Assembly: GCF_041906005.1 (NCBI RefSeq)
Contig: NZ_JAYRJY010000002.1
Coordinates: forward strand, 186,001-250,000
DNA: 64,000 nucleotides
Direction of reading: 5' to 3'
Origin: Ferrovibrio sp041906005
GTDB taxonomy: Bacteria; Pseudomonadota; Alphaproteobacteria; Ferrovibrionales; Ferrovibrionaceae
Every line of letters begins with the position of its first letter. The stretch's first letter is position 1. Below are positions 17,720 to 25,769 of the stretch, in pieces. Both the position numbers and the translations under genes were made by a program. The notes beneath the pieces were generated by a model. The model saw only the letters and a program-made list of their open reading frames with translations. It ran no database searches and was not told the origin of the DNA.

Positions 17720-18115
17720 ATGATGATTCTCAATCCGGCGGAATGGGCAAAACCCAAAGGCTATGCCAATGGCATTGCTGCCGAAGGCCGGCTTGTCTTC
17801 ATTGCGGGGCAGATCGGCTGGACCGCAGAGGCCCGTTTCGAAAGCGACGACCTGGTGGATCAAACCCGTCAGGCCCTGCGCAACATTGTACGTGTACTGG
17901 CCGAGGCCGGCGCCCGTCCCGAGCATGTCGTACGCCTGACCTGGTATGTGGTCGACAAGAGGGATTACCTCGCTCGCAATGCCGAGCTGGGCAAGGTGTA
18001 TCGCGAAATCATGGGCAAGCATTATCCCGCCATGACTCTGGTGCAGGTGGCAGCCCTGCTGGAAGACCGCGCAAAGGTCGAAATCGAGGCGACAGCCGTT
18101 CTGCCTGTCGCGTAA
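17720..18115 (+). CDS. Rid-family (YjgF/YER057c/UK114) protein lacking the catalytic arginine
   Basis: A 131-residue Rid-fold protein. It has the trimer-forming core: LVFIAGQIGWTAEARFES, QTRQALRNIVRVLAEAGA, HVVRLTWYVVDKRDY and KVEIEATAV at the C-terminus. Archetypal RidA enzymes deaminate reactive enamine/imine intermediates using an arginine (R105 in E. coli, in VEVARL). Here the aligned segment reads VQVAAL, so that arginine is alanine. This points to one of the Rid subfamilies without imine deaminase activity. The start at 17720 follows GGAGG by 7 bp and replaces a longer upstream reading that runs through the palindrome. Confidence 0.85.
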   Translation: MMILNPAEWAKPKGYANGIAAEGRLVFIAGQIGWTAEARFESDDLVDQTRQALRNIVRVLAEAGARPEHVVRLTWYVVDKRDYLARNAELGKVYREIMGKHYPAMTLVQVAALLEDRAKVEIEATAVLPVA

Positions 18116-18196
18116 CGCTGGAACTTTCAGGACCGCGATCTGTTATTCCCGCCAGCGGGGCTCTGCTCCGCGATCTCGCCACGAGCAGGGATAACC

Positions 18197-18328
18197 ATGC
18201 GCGACCTCTACCTCATCCTGCTGGCCGCCATCATTGCCAGCCTGCCGTTTATGGTTTTGGGTGCTCATATCCATCGTCCGGCACAGCAGCTTGCGGCCGG
18301 CATGGCACCTGGGGTGGTGTCACGCTGA
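18197..18328 (+). CDS. Possible 43-residue membrane peptide
   Basis: A small frame with ATG preceded by AGGG at 6 bp. It encodes MRDLYLILLAAIIASLPFMV followed by a basic, histidine-containing tail (GAHIHRPAQQLA) and ends GVVSR, 14 bp before the PRC-barrel gene. The first 22 residues form one plausible membrane helix. There is no homology I recognise. It could be a real small membrane protein or a chance frame; composition and the ribosome binding site make it worth listing. Confidence 0.35.
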   Translation: MRDLYLILLAAIIASLPFMVLGAHIHRPAQQLAAGMAPGVVSR

Positions 18329-18342
18329 ATGGAGCGCAGACC

Positions 18343-18870
18343 ATGACCAAACAGCGCCGTGTTTTACCCCGCATTGCCGCAATCGCCATCGCGGCCTCTG
18401 CGATTTTTGCCTTGAGCAATATCGCCGCCGCCCAGCACCTGATGCTGGCCCAGGCTCAGGCCCCCAAGCAGGAAGAGCCAGCGCCGAGGCAGCCGCGTGC
18501 CGCTGTTCCAGGGCCAAACGCGGTGCCCGGCATTCCCGAAGGGGAGAAATCAAAAGCGCCGGACTATTCCGTCGACAAGAACATGCCCGACCACAATCCG
18601 GTGCGGGTTGCCATCATCGGTCAGCCATTGCGCGACACCCAGGGCACCAAGCTCGGCAGTATCGTGAACCTGATCGTCGATCCGGATGGCAAGATTTTGG
18701 CCGTCATCATTGGGATCGACAGGCTGTTTGGCCTGACGGAGGAGCAGGTTGAAATGGAATGGCGACATCTGCGCCTTGAACGGCATGACAAGGATGCAGC
18801 CTTCATCACCGACCTGAGTACCGATGAATTGCGCAAACTGCCAAAGGCCGGGCAGAGCCGAAGCGGATAG
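18343..18870 (+). CDS. Exported PRC-barrel domain protein
   Basis: A 175-residue protein with a signal peptide (MTKQRRVLPRIAAIAIAASA, cleavage likely after NIAAAQ near residue 31), a proline-rich linker, then a PRC-barrel-like domain from about residue 85: IIGQPLRDTQGTKLGSIVNL, VDPDGKILAVIIGIDRLFGL and EWRHLRLERHD. PRC-barrel domains occur in RimM and in envelope or photosystem-related proteins; this periplasmic form is common in alphaproteobacteria and has no firm function. GGAG lies 8 bp before the ATG. The longer frame upstream only reads through the Rid gene in another phase. Confidence 0.8.
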   Translation: MTKQRRVLPRIAAIAIAASAIFALSNIAAAQHLMLAQAQAPKQEEPAPRQPRAAVPGPNAVPGIPEGEKSKAPDYSVDKNMPDHNPVRVAIIGQPLRDTQGTKLGSIVNLIVDPDGKILAVIIGIDRLFGLTEEQVEMEWRHLRLERHDKDAAFITDLSTDELRKLPKAGQSRSG

Positions 18871-18879
18871 CGCGCCGTC

Positions 18880-19770
18880 TCAGCCCATGCTGCGGATCAT
18901 GCGTATGATGCCGGAATAATCCGCCGGTCCGTTGCCGCCCTGCACATATTCCGAAAACAGCGCGGTGGCTTCCGCGCCCAAGGGCGTCTGCACATGCGCG
19001 CTGCGCGCCGCTTCCTGGGATAGCTTCAGGTCTTTCAGCATCAGATCAGCCGCGAAACCCGGCTTGTAGTCACGGTTGGCCGCAGACGTCGGCACCGGCC
19101 CCGGTACCGGGCAGTGATTGACCAGCGCCCAGCACGAGCCCGACGAACTGGAAACGATGTCAAACATTGCCTGCGCCGAAAGCCCGAGCTTCTCGGCCAT
19201 CACGAAAGCCTCGGACACGGCGATCATGCTGATGCCCAGCACCATGTTGTTGCAGATCTTGGCCACCTGGCCATTCCCAGCCCCGCCGGCATGCACGATC
19301 TTTTTGCCCATGGCCTCCAGGATCGGCTTCGCCTTCGCAAAGGCTTCATCCGTGCCGCCGACCATGAAGGTCAGCGCGGCATTCTCGGCGCCGGCCACGC
19401 CGCCGGATACTGGCGCATCCAGCATCAGCATGCCCTTGGCTTCAGCGGCAGCAATCGCCTCACGGGCCGATTTCACATCGATGGTCGAACTGTCGATAAA
19501 CAGCGTGCCGGGGCGCGCCGCGGCCAGGATACCCTTTTCGCCGGTATAGACGCTGAGTACGTGCTTGCCCGCCGGGAGCATGCTGATCACAACATCCACA
19601 TCCTGCGCCGCTTCTTGCGCCGATGCCGCCTTCGTGCCGCCGGCTTCGACCACTTTCTGCACTGCTTCCGGCATCAGGTCGAAGGCCTTCACCTTGTGCC
19701 CGGCCTTGAGCAGGTTACGCGCCATCGGGCCGCCCATGTTGCCGACGCCGATAAAACCGATATTCGCCAT
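18880..19770 (-). CDS. mmsB: 3-hydroxyisobutyrate dehydrogenase
   Basis: MmsB oxidises 3-hydroxyisobutyrate to methylmalonate semialdehyde with NAD+ in valine breakdown. The 296-residue protein has the Rossmann motif GVGNMGGPMARNLLKAG at residues 8-24, the substrate loop DAPVSGGVAGAENAALTFMV at 118-137 and the catalytic lysine K171 in GQVAKICNNMVLG. It is last of three minus-strand genes with the hydrolase and acyl-CoA dehydrogenase of the same pathway, which supports the valine assignment over the related beta-hydroxyacid dehydrogenases. Confidence 0.93.
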   Translation of the reverse strand: MANIGFIGVGNMGGPMARNLLKAGHKVKAFDLMPEAVQKVVEAGGTKAASAQEAAQDVDVVISMLPAGKHVLSVYTGEKGILAAARPGTLFIDSSTIDVKSAREAIAAAEAKGMLMLDAPVSGGVAGAENAALTFMVGGTDEAFAKAKPILEAMGKKIVHAGGAGNGQVAKICNNMVLGISMIAVSEAFVMAEKLGLSAQAMFDIVSSSSGSCWALVNHCPVPGPVPTSAANRDYKPGFAADLMLKDLKLSQEAARSAHVQTPLGAEATALFSEYVQGGNGPADYSGIIRMIRSMG

Positions 19771-19814
19771 GATTTCCTCCGCCTGTATTTTTGTGGCCTG
19801 TGTTCTTGTCTGAT

Positions 19815-20864
19815 TCAGTCGAATTGCAACTCACCCTGCGGCACCGGTTCGAAATATTTCTCGATTTCGGCATCCGAAACGGCTTCCAGAGTGGCAGGCT
19901 GCCATTTCGGGTGATGATCCTTGTCGATGATCACCGCGCGCACGCCTTCGTAAAAATCATGCCCCTCCGCCACGTGGTTGCACATGCGCCATTCCAGCCG
20001 CATGCAGTCACGCAGCGACAGGCTGCGGCCGCGCCGCAACTGGGCGAAAGTCAGCTTCACCGAAGTTGGGGATTTCGAGCGGATTATGCGGGCCTGCTCC
20101 TGCGCGAAGTCGCTGCCATCGGCTTCCAGTGCCGCCATGATCTCGGCCACCGTGGCGCCGGAGAACAGCCGGTCGATCTGCGGCTTCGCCTGGGCCAGGG
20201 CCGAAGGGCCGGGATCGGCCACGAGCCGCGCAACAACCGCATCGACGGCGGCCTTGTCGGCCGGCGCGGCGACGACCAGCGCCTCTTCAAGTGCTGCCAT
20301 TTTCTCGCGCGGCACGAAATGCGTGGCAACGCCGGCCGTGATGATATCGGCGCCTTTCAGGCGCGTACCGGTCAACCCGAGATACGTGCCCAATTCGCCC
20401 GGGCAACGCGGCAGGAAATACGTGCCGCCGACATCCGGGAACAGGCCGATGCCGGTCTCCGGCATGGCGAAATGCGCATGCTCGCTGATGATGCGATGGC
20501 TGCCATGCACCGACAGGCCAACGCCACCACCCATGAAAATGCCATCGATCAGGGCGATGAAAGGTTTGGGGAACTCGCCGATCAGCGTGTTGCAGCGATA
20601 TTCGTCATGCCAGAAGCGCCGGCGGTATTCGGCACCGCCCGACTCACGGTCGGCCAGCTTGCGGATGTCGCCGCCGGCACAGAAGGCTTTCTCGCCGCTG
20701 CCCTTGATGATCACGGCCTTCACAGCCGGATCCTTTGCCCAATCGCGCAGATGGCGCTCCAGCGGCACGCACATGTCATGCGTCAGGGCATTCAGGGCTT
20801 TCGGGCGATTGAGTTGGATGGTAGCAACGCCGTTGCGAAGGCTGAACAGGATATCGTCAGTCAT
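19815..20864 (-). CDS. 3-hydroxyisobutyryl-CoA hydrolase
   Basis: This crotonase-fold enzyme releases free 3-hydroxyisobutyrate from its CoA ester, avoiding toxic methacrylyl-CoA build-up. The 349-residue protein shows the oxyanion-hole segment KAFCAGGDIRKLADRESG and IDGIFMGGGVGLSVHGSHRI, plus the hydrolase-specific MPETGIGLFPDVGGTYFLPR. The extended C-terminal region (LRDCMRLEWRMCNHVAEGHD followed by EGVRAVIIDKD) is typical of this subgroup rather than of simple enoyl-CoA hydratases. It lies between mmsB and the acyl-CoA dehydrogenase. Confidence 0.92.
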   Translation of the reverse strand: MTDDILFSLRNGVATIQLNRPKALNALTHDMCVPLERHLRDWAKDPAVKAVIIKGSGEKAFCAGGDIRKLADRESGGAEYRRRFWHDEYRCNTLIGEFPKPFIALIDGIFMGGGVGLSVHGSHRIISEHAHFAMPETGIGLFPDVGGTYFLPRCPGELGTYLGLTGTRLKGADIITAGVATHFVPREKMAALEEALVVAAPADKAAVDAVVARLVADPGPSALAQAKPQIDRLFSGATVAEIMAALEADGSDFAQEQARIIRSKSPTSVKLTFAQLRRGRSLSLRDCMRLEWRMCNHVAEGHDFYEGVRAVIIDKDHHPKWQPATLEAVSDAEIEKYFEPVPQGELQFD

Positions 20865-20886
20865 GGTGTCCTTGGGTGTACGTCAA

Positions 20887-22038
20887 TCAATCGTGAAAAG
20901 AGCCTGACAGCAACGCGCGGGAAATGATCACTCGCATGATCTCGTTGGTGCCTTCCAGAATCTGATGGACGCGCGCATCGCGCAGGTAGCGCTCCACCGG
21001 ATAATCCTTCAGATAGCCATAGCCGCCATGCAACTGCAGCGCCTCGTTGCAGATGGCGAAACCGGAATCGGTAGCCAGCCGCTTGGCCATGGCGCAATAC
21101 ATCGTCGCCTCCGGATGCTTGGCATCCAGCATCGACGCCGCCTGGCGGATCATCAGCCGCGCCGCAGCCAGATCGGTGGCCATGTCGGCCAGCTTGAACT
21201 GCGTGGCCTGGAAACTGGCGATGGCATTGCCGAACTGCTTGCGGTTGGCGACATATTCGCGCGCTGTGGTCAGGCAGGCCTTGGCCGCGCCCAGCGAACA
21301 GGCGCCGATATTGATGCGGCCGCCATCCAGGCCCGCCATGGCGATACGAAAGCCCTCGCCCTCGGCGCCGACCAGATTGGCCTTTGGCACCTTGCAATCC
21401 TCGAAGATCACCATCGCCGTGGGCTGGCTGTTCCAGCCGAGCTTGCGTTCCTGCGCGCCGAACGACAGTCCCGGCATGCCTTTCTCTACGATCAGGCACG
21501 AGACGCCGCGTGCGCCGGCCTCGCCGGTCCGCACCATGCAGACATAGATGTCCGAGCGTCCGCCGCCGGAAATGAATGCCTTGGTGCCGTTCAGTACATA
21601 GTGGTCGCCGGCGTCGACCGCCTTGGTCTGCAGCGATGCGGCGTCGGAGCCGGCATTGGGCTCGGTTAGACAGTAGGAGGCAAAAGTCTCCATGCTGCAC
21701 AGGCCAGGCAGATACTGCCGGCGCTGCGCCTCGCTGCCGAAGCGATCGATCATCCATGCGGCCATGTTGTGGATGGAGATATACGCCGCCGTCGATGTGC
21801 AGCCCGCCGCCAGTTCCTCGAAGATGATCGCGGCATCCAGACGGCTCAGGGCCGAGCCACCCACATCGTCACGCACGTAAATGCCGCCGAAGCCGAGGGC
21901 GGCTGCTTCCCGGAGTGCCTCGACCGGGAAGTGCTTTTCCTCGTCCCAGCGGGCGGCATTGGGGAACATGCGATCGGCAGCGAAACGCCGCGCCGTCTCC
22001 TGGATGGCCCGCTGATCATCGGATAACTCGAACAGCAT
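20887..22038 (-). CDS. Acyl-CoA dehydrogenase, probably isobutyryl-CoA dehydrogenase
   Basis: An FAD flavoprotein of 383 residues, beginning MLFELSDDQRAIQETARRFA. FAD and substrate sites are intact: YCLTEPNAGSDAASLQTKA, the RKQFGNAIASFQATQFKLAD helix, LHGGYGYLKDYPVERYLRDA and the catalytic glutamate in QILEGTNEIMRV. The chain length preference is inferred from context: it leads the operon that continues with 3-hydroxyisobutyryl-CoA hydrolase and mmsB, so isobutyryl-CoA is the likely substrate. The ATG follows GGGAG by 8 bp. Open frame continues upstream for some 800 codons antisense to the kinase gene, which is an artefact of high G+C. Confidence 0.9.
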   Translation of the reverse strand: MLFELSDDQRAIQETARRFAADRMFPNAARWDEEKHFPVEALREAAALGFGGIYVRDDVGGSALSRLDAAIIFEELAAGCTSTAAYISIHNMAAWMIDRFGSEAQRRQYLPGLCSMETFASYCLTEPNAGSDAASLQTKAVDAGDHYVLNGTKAFISGGGRSDIYVCMVRTGEAGARGVSCLIVEKGMPGLSFGAQERKLGWNSQPTAMVIFEDCKVPKANLVGAEGEGFRIAMAGLDGGRINIGACSLGAAKACLTTAREYVANRKQFGNAIASFQATQFKLADMATDLAAARLMIRQAASMLDAKHPEATMYCAMAKRLATDSGFAICNEALQLHGGYGYLKDYPVERYLRDARVHQILEGTNEIMRVIISRALLSGSFHD

Positions 22039-22194
22039 TGCGTTTTCTCCCTTATTGCGGGTCTTAATCGCCCCTCCTGCCGCCGTCAACGCTCCGGCTG
22101 CGCCAGCGTCCGGGACCAGAGTTCTGCACCAGAGTCGCATGACTGCGCCCCGCATGCTAGCTTTGCACCCAGCAATGACCCGCCATTTCCCTCG

Positions 22195-24444
22195 ATGCTG
22201 ACCCCGCCCCATTCCGCGCCCTCTTCCGCAATTGCACCGGAAGCCCCGGCCATTTCGGGCTGGCCGTTGCGCGGCATCGCCTACAGCCTGGCCATCGTGC
22301 TGGTCGGGATGGCCGTTCTCCTGGTCATTCCGCCGCTCTTCCGCGGCGAGACTTCGACCGTTTTGCCCGGCCAGTCGCCGTTCCATGCCGATATTGCAAT
22401 GGCTGCTTTCCTCGCCGGCATCGCCCTGCTGACGCGCGATCGCTATTCGATATTTTCCCGCCTGACAGCCGCAGCCCTGGCCATACTTTGCCTGGGGGGA
22501 TTGGCCGGCACGGTACAGATGCCCGGGCTGCAACATGTTGCCATGACCATCGACGACCTGAATCCGACCGAACGCTGGTTCGGTCACATGGGCCCGGTTG
22601 TCGCCTTTGGCGGCCTGATCGGCGCGCTTCGCCTGTGCGTCAGGCCGACTGTGAACGCTACCGCAGGCAATGTCCCGCTCGGCTGGACCATCGCCATGAC
22701 GATGCTGGCCATGGCAACCATGCTGGCCATGGCCGCGCTGGACATCCTGCCACAGGAACCGGAATGGACATCCCATGCCGCCGCCCTTCCCGATGGCGCT
22801 GCATTGCTGTTCTTGTTCGGCGCCGCCTGCGCGGCACGCACCTATTACCCATCGGCCGATATTTCGCCGCCAAGCCTGCTGCTCGCCCAGACCGGCGTGC
22901 TGATCGGCGGCATCCTGGCCTCGTTCACGCTGTGGCAGGCCAATCTCGCCACCTCGTCGGAGCGGTTGGTGCCGGCCCTTGCACTGATCGCCTGCCTGGT
23001 CGCGACCTATATGATCGCCGGACTGATCACACTGGCGGTCCGCGTGATGATCCAGCAGCGCGCCATGGCCGCGGCTCGCAGCGCCCTGCAGGCCAGCAAC
23101 GATCTGTTTGAAGCCGCGGCCCGCAGCAGCCGGCTGGGCATCTGGGACTGGAACCTGGCCAGCGGCGACCTGTTGATCATCGCGAATTACCTGCAAACCA
23201 GTGCGGGGCCGGCGCAACTGGCCTCGCGCAGCACCATCACGGAATTCAACAGCCTGATCCATCCCGACGATGCCGCCCGCGTTGCCCGTCAGGTCAATGA
23301 CAGCTTGCGTCACGCCAAGCCGTATGAATGCGAATTCAGGATCCAGCGCGGCGGCGGCCAATACATCTGGGTGCTGGCACGCGCCGAGGTCACGCGGAAT
23401 GCAGCCGGGCGGCCGCTGCGCATGATCGGCAGCCTCGAGGATATCGACCAGATCCGGCGCCAGATGAACGAACTGGAATGGCAGCGCCAGATGCTGGAGG
23501 AGCAGTCGGTCAAACTGGCCGAGACGGCCCAGGCCCTGACGGTTGCCCGTGACGCCGCCGAGGCCCTGCACCGCGCGAAATCCAGTTTCCTGGCGATGAT
23601 GAGCCACGAAATCCGCACGCCCATGAATGGCGTTCTGGGCATGCTCAGCCTGATCCATCGCGATGAACAGGATGCGGGACTGAAACGCTATGCCGAAGTG
23701 GCGCAGCAGTCGGCGCGCGATCTGCTGGGCCTGATCGACGACATCCTCGACGTCTCCAAACTGGAAGCCGGCAAATTGCAGATCGAGTCCATCGATTTCG
23801 ATCTGAGGCCCGCGATTGATAATGTTCTGACCCTGCTGGCGACCCGTGCGCGCGATAACGGCAACAGGCTGCATCTGGATGTCGCCCAGGATGTGCCCGA
23901 GCATGTGATCGGCGATCCGCTCCGTCTGCGCCAGGTGCTGACCAATCTGCTGGGCAATGCCATCAAGTTCACTGAAAACGGCGATATCACTGTCACGATC
24001 ACCAATACCGCCCTGCAGAACGGCGAATTCATGCTGCACTGCGCCATCCGCGACACCGGAATCGGCATTGCTCCCGACCAGCAGGAAAAGCTGTTCGAAC
24101 CCTTCACTCAGGCCGATGCCTCGATGACGCGCCGCTATGGCGGCACCGGCCTGGGGCTCACGATCTGCCGTCATCTGGTGCATCTGATGGGAGGCGAAAT
24201 CGGCGTTATCAGCGCTCCCGGCGCCGGATCGACCTTCTGGTTTACCATCCGCTGCCGTGAGGATATCGAACTGGCGACCAGGCTGTCGGCACGCGATCAG
24301 CCCGTTCTGCCGGCACCGGCCCGGCCGCCGGCCAATGACGCCCCGATTACGACGCCGAAGCTGGATCAGGGCATGACAGACCTGCTCGACCAGTTCGACC
24401 GGCTTGCCGGTCGGCCGCCGCGTGGCGGTGGCGGCGTTACCTGA
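22195..24444 (+). CDS. Membrane-bound PAS-domain sensor histidine kinase
   Basis: A 749-residue kinase. The first 300 residues hold about eight membrane segments (from GIAYSLAIVLVGMAVLLVIP on), a possible integral-membrane sensor. A PAS domain of the PAS_3 type follows (about 310-420, LGIWDWNLASGDL to GSLEDIDQIRRQ), then a coiled coil, the dimerisation domain with H471 in FLAMMSHEIRTPMNG, and the ATPase domain with N box NLLGNAIKFTENG, DTGIGIAPDQQEKLF and GGTGLGLTICRHLV. No receiver domain is fused, although the HEIRTPMNG type is often hybrid. No response regulator is adjacent, so the partner is unknown. Confidence 0.92.
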   Translation: MLTPPHSAPSSAIAPEAPAISGWPLRGIAYSLAIVLVGMAVLLVIPPLFRGETSTVLPGQSPFHADIAMAAFLAGIALLTRDRYSIFSRLTAAALAILCLGGLAGTVQMPGLQHVAMTIDDLNPTERWFGHMGPVVAFGGLIGALRLCVRPTVNATAGNVPLGWTIAMTMLAMATMLAMAALDILPQEPEWTSHAAALPDGAALLFLFGAACAARTYYPSADISPPSLLLAQTGVLIGGILASFTLWQANLATSSERLVPALALIACLVATYMIAGLITLAVRVMIQQRAMAAARSALQASNDLFEAAARSSRLGIWDWNLASGDLLIIANYLQTSAGPAQLASRSTITEFNSLIHPDDAARVARQVNDSLRHAKPYECEFRIQRGGGQYIWVLARAEVTRNAAGRPLRMIGSLEDIDQIRRQMNELEWQRQMLEEQSVKLAETAQALTVARDAAEALHRAKSSFLAMMSHEIRTPMNGVLGMLSLIHRDEQDAGLKRYAEVAQQSARDLLGLIDDILDVSKLEAGKLQIESIDFDLRPAIDNVLTLLATRARDNGNRLHLDVAQDVPEHVIGDPLRLRQVLTNLLGNAIKFTENGDITVTITNTALQNGEFMLHCAIRDTGIGIAPDQQEKLFEPFTQADASMTRRYGGTGLGLTICRHLVHLMGGEIGVISAPGAGSTFWFTIRCREDIELATRLSARDQPVLPAPARPPANDAPITTPKLDQGMTDLLDQFDRLAGRPPRGGGGVT

Positions 24445-24501
24445 CATTAACCAGCCTGTCCGATACTCACATCATCCAAGGGTGACGTGCGAGGTCTGGT
24501 C

Positions 24502-24729
24502 ATGCTGCCGATCCATCCCGGCCTTCTGCTTGAACGGGCGATCACAGCCCGCGGCTCCGACCCGGACCATTTTTACCGTGAAGCCCGCATGCCGCGGAAA
24601 CTGCTGCGCATGGTTCTGAGTGGCGAAAGGCCGATTTCCTTTGGTCTGGCCATGCGGCTGGGACGGATTTTCGGCACTTCCCCCTGGGTCTGGATTGCGT
24701 TTCAGGAGCGGTTTGATAAAGCTCTCTGA
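24502..24729 (+). CDS. Orphan HigA-like helix-turn-helix protein
   Basis: A 75-residue protein with an XRE/HigA-type helix-turn-helix: HPGLLLERAITARGSDPDHF, then MPRKLLRMVLSGERPISFGL and AMRLGRIFGTSPWVWIAFQE, which matches the HigA pattern of MALRLA-FGTSP-FWL-Q. HigA proteins are antitoxins and autorepressors, but no HigB-like toxin lies next to it. GAGG lies 7 bp before the ATG at 24502, which I prefer to a GTG five codons upstream. The TGA stop is followed with no gap by the hemB ATG, so the two are very likely co-translated. Confidence 0.75.
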   Translation: MLPIHPGLLLERAITARGSDPDHFYREARMPRKLLRMVLSGERPISFGLAMRLGRIFGTSPWVWIAFQERFDKAL

Positions 24730-25743
24730 ATGACCGAGAGCATCGCCCCCCTCCCGCCCTTTCCCGCCTCACGCCCCCGCCGCCTGCGCCGTTCCGACTG
24801 GAGCCGCCGGCTGGTGGCTGAAAACCGCCTGAGCGTCGACGACCTGATCTGGCCGATCTTCGTTCACGACAGCAACACGAATGCGCCAATCCCTTCTATG
24901 CCCGGTGTCGAGCGACTGAGCATCGACAATGCCGTGGCCGCCGCGAAGGAAGCCGAAGCACTGGGCATTCCAGCCATCGCCCTGTTCCCCGCCACTGATC
25001 CCAAACTCAAGACCGACGATGGCCGCGAGGCCCACAACCCCGACAACGTGGTCTGCCGCACGGTCCGCGCCATCAAGGCCGCCACCACCAATCTCGGCGT
25101 GCTGTGCGACGTAGCGCTTGATCCCTATACATCGCATGGCCATGACGGCCTGCTGAAGGATGGCCAGATCCTCAACGACGAAACAGTGGATGCCCTGGTG
25201 CAGCAGGCCCTGGTACAGGTACGCGCCGGCTGTGACATCATTGCGCCATCCGACATGATGGATGGCCGCATCGGCGCAATCCGTAATGCGCTGGAGCGCG
25301 AGAAACTGCAGCATGTGCAACTGATGGCCTACGCCGCGAAATACGCCTCGGCCTTCTACGGCCCGTTCCGCGATGCAGTCGGTTCAGCCGTCAATCTGGG
25401 CGTGGGCGACAAGCGCACCTACCAGATGAACCCGGCCAATGGCGACGAGGCCCTGCGCGAGGTGGCGCTCGACATCGCCGAAGGCGCCGACATGGTGATG
25501 GTCAAGCCCGGCATGCCCTATCTGGATATCTGCTGGCGCGTGAAACAGGCCTTCCGCCTGCCGACCTATGCCTATCAGGTGTCGGGTGAATACGCGATGC
25601 TGGCTGGTGCTGCCGAACGCGGCTGGCTGGATCGCAGCCGCGTCGCCCATGAAAGCCTGCTCGCCTTCAAGCGGGCCGGCTGCGACGGCGTGCTGACTTA
25701 CTTCGCCCGCGATATCGCCCGCATGCTGGCCGAGGGCAAATAG
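24730..25743 (+). CDS. hemB: Delta-aminolevulinic acid dehydratase (porphobilinogen synthase), Mg-dependent type
   Basis: HemB condenses two aminolevulinate molecules into porphobilinogen for haem, cobalamin and chlorophyll synthesis. Of 337 residues, the Schiff-base lysines are K204 (YAAKYASAFYGPFRDAVG) and K259 (MVKPGMPYLDICWRVKQAF). The metal loop reads CDVALDPYTSHGHDGLL (126-142): aspartates replace the zinc cysteines of the E. coli type, so catalysis depends on Mg rather than Zn. It follows the HigA-like gene with zero spacing and no separate promoter is evident between them. Confidence 0.97.
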   Translation: MTESIAPLPPFPASRPRRLRRSDWSRRLVAENRLSVDDLIWPIFVHDSNTNAPIPSMPGVERLSIDNAVAAAKEAEALGIPAIALFPATDPKLKTDDGREAHNPDNVVCRTVRAIKAATTNLGVLCDVALDPYTSHGHDGLLKDGQILNDETVDALVQQALVQVRAGCDIIAPSDMMDGRIGAIRNALEREKLQHVQLMAYAAKYASAFYGPFRDAVGSAVNLGVGDKRTYQMNPANGDEALREVALDIAEGADMVMVKPGMPYLDICWRVKQAFRLPTYAYQVSGEYAMLAGAAERGWLDRSRVAHESLLAFKRAGCDGVLTYFARDIARMLAEGK

Positions 25744-25769
25744 CCCCCCGGCCGACACGCGATTCCGCA

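Noticed and set aside
20887..24447. A 1186-codon minus-strand open frame extending the acyl-CoA dehydrogenase gene upstream
   Set aside because: The upstream 800 codons are antisense to the histidine kinase gene, with low-complexity Gln/His/Gly content; the dehydrogenase has its own ATG and ribosome binding site at 22038.
24445..24729. A HigBA toxin-antitoxin module
   Set aside because: No HigB-like frame lies on either side; only the antitoxin-like gene is present.
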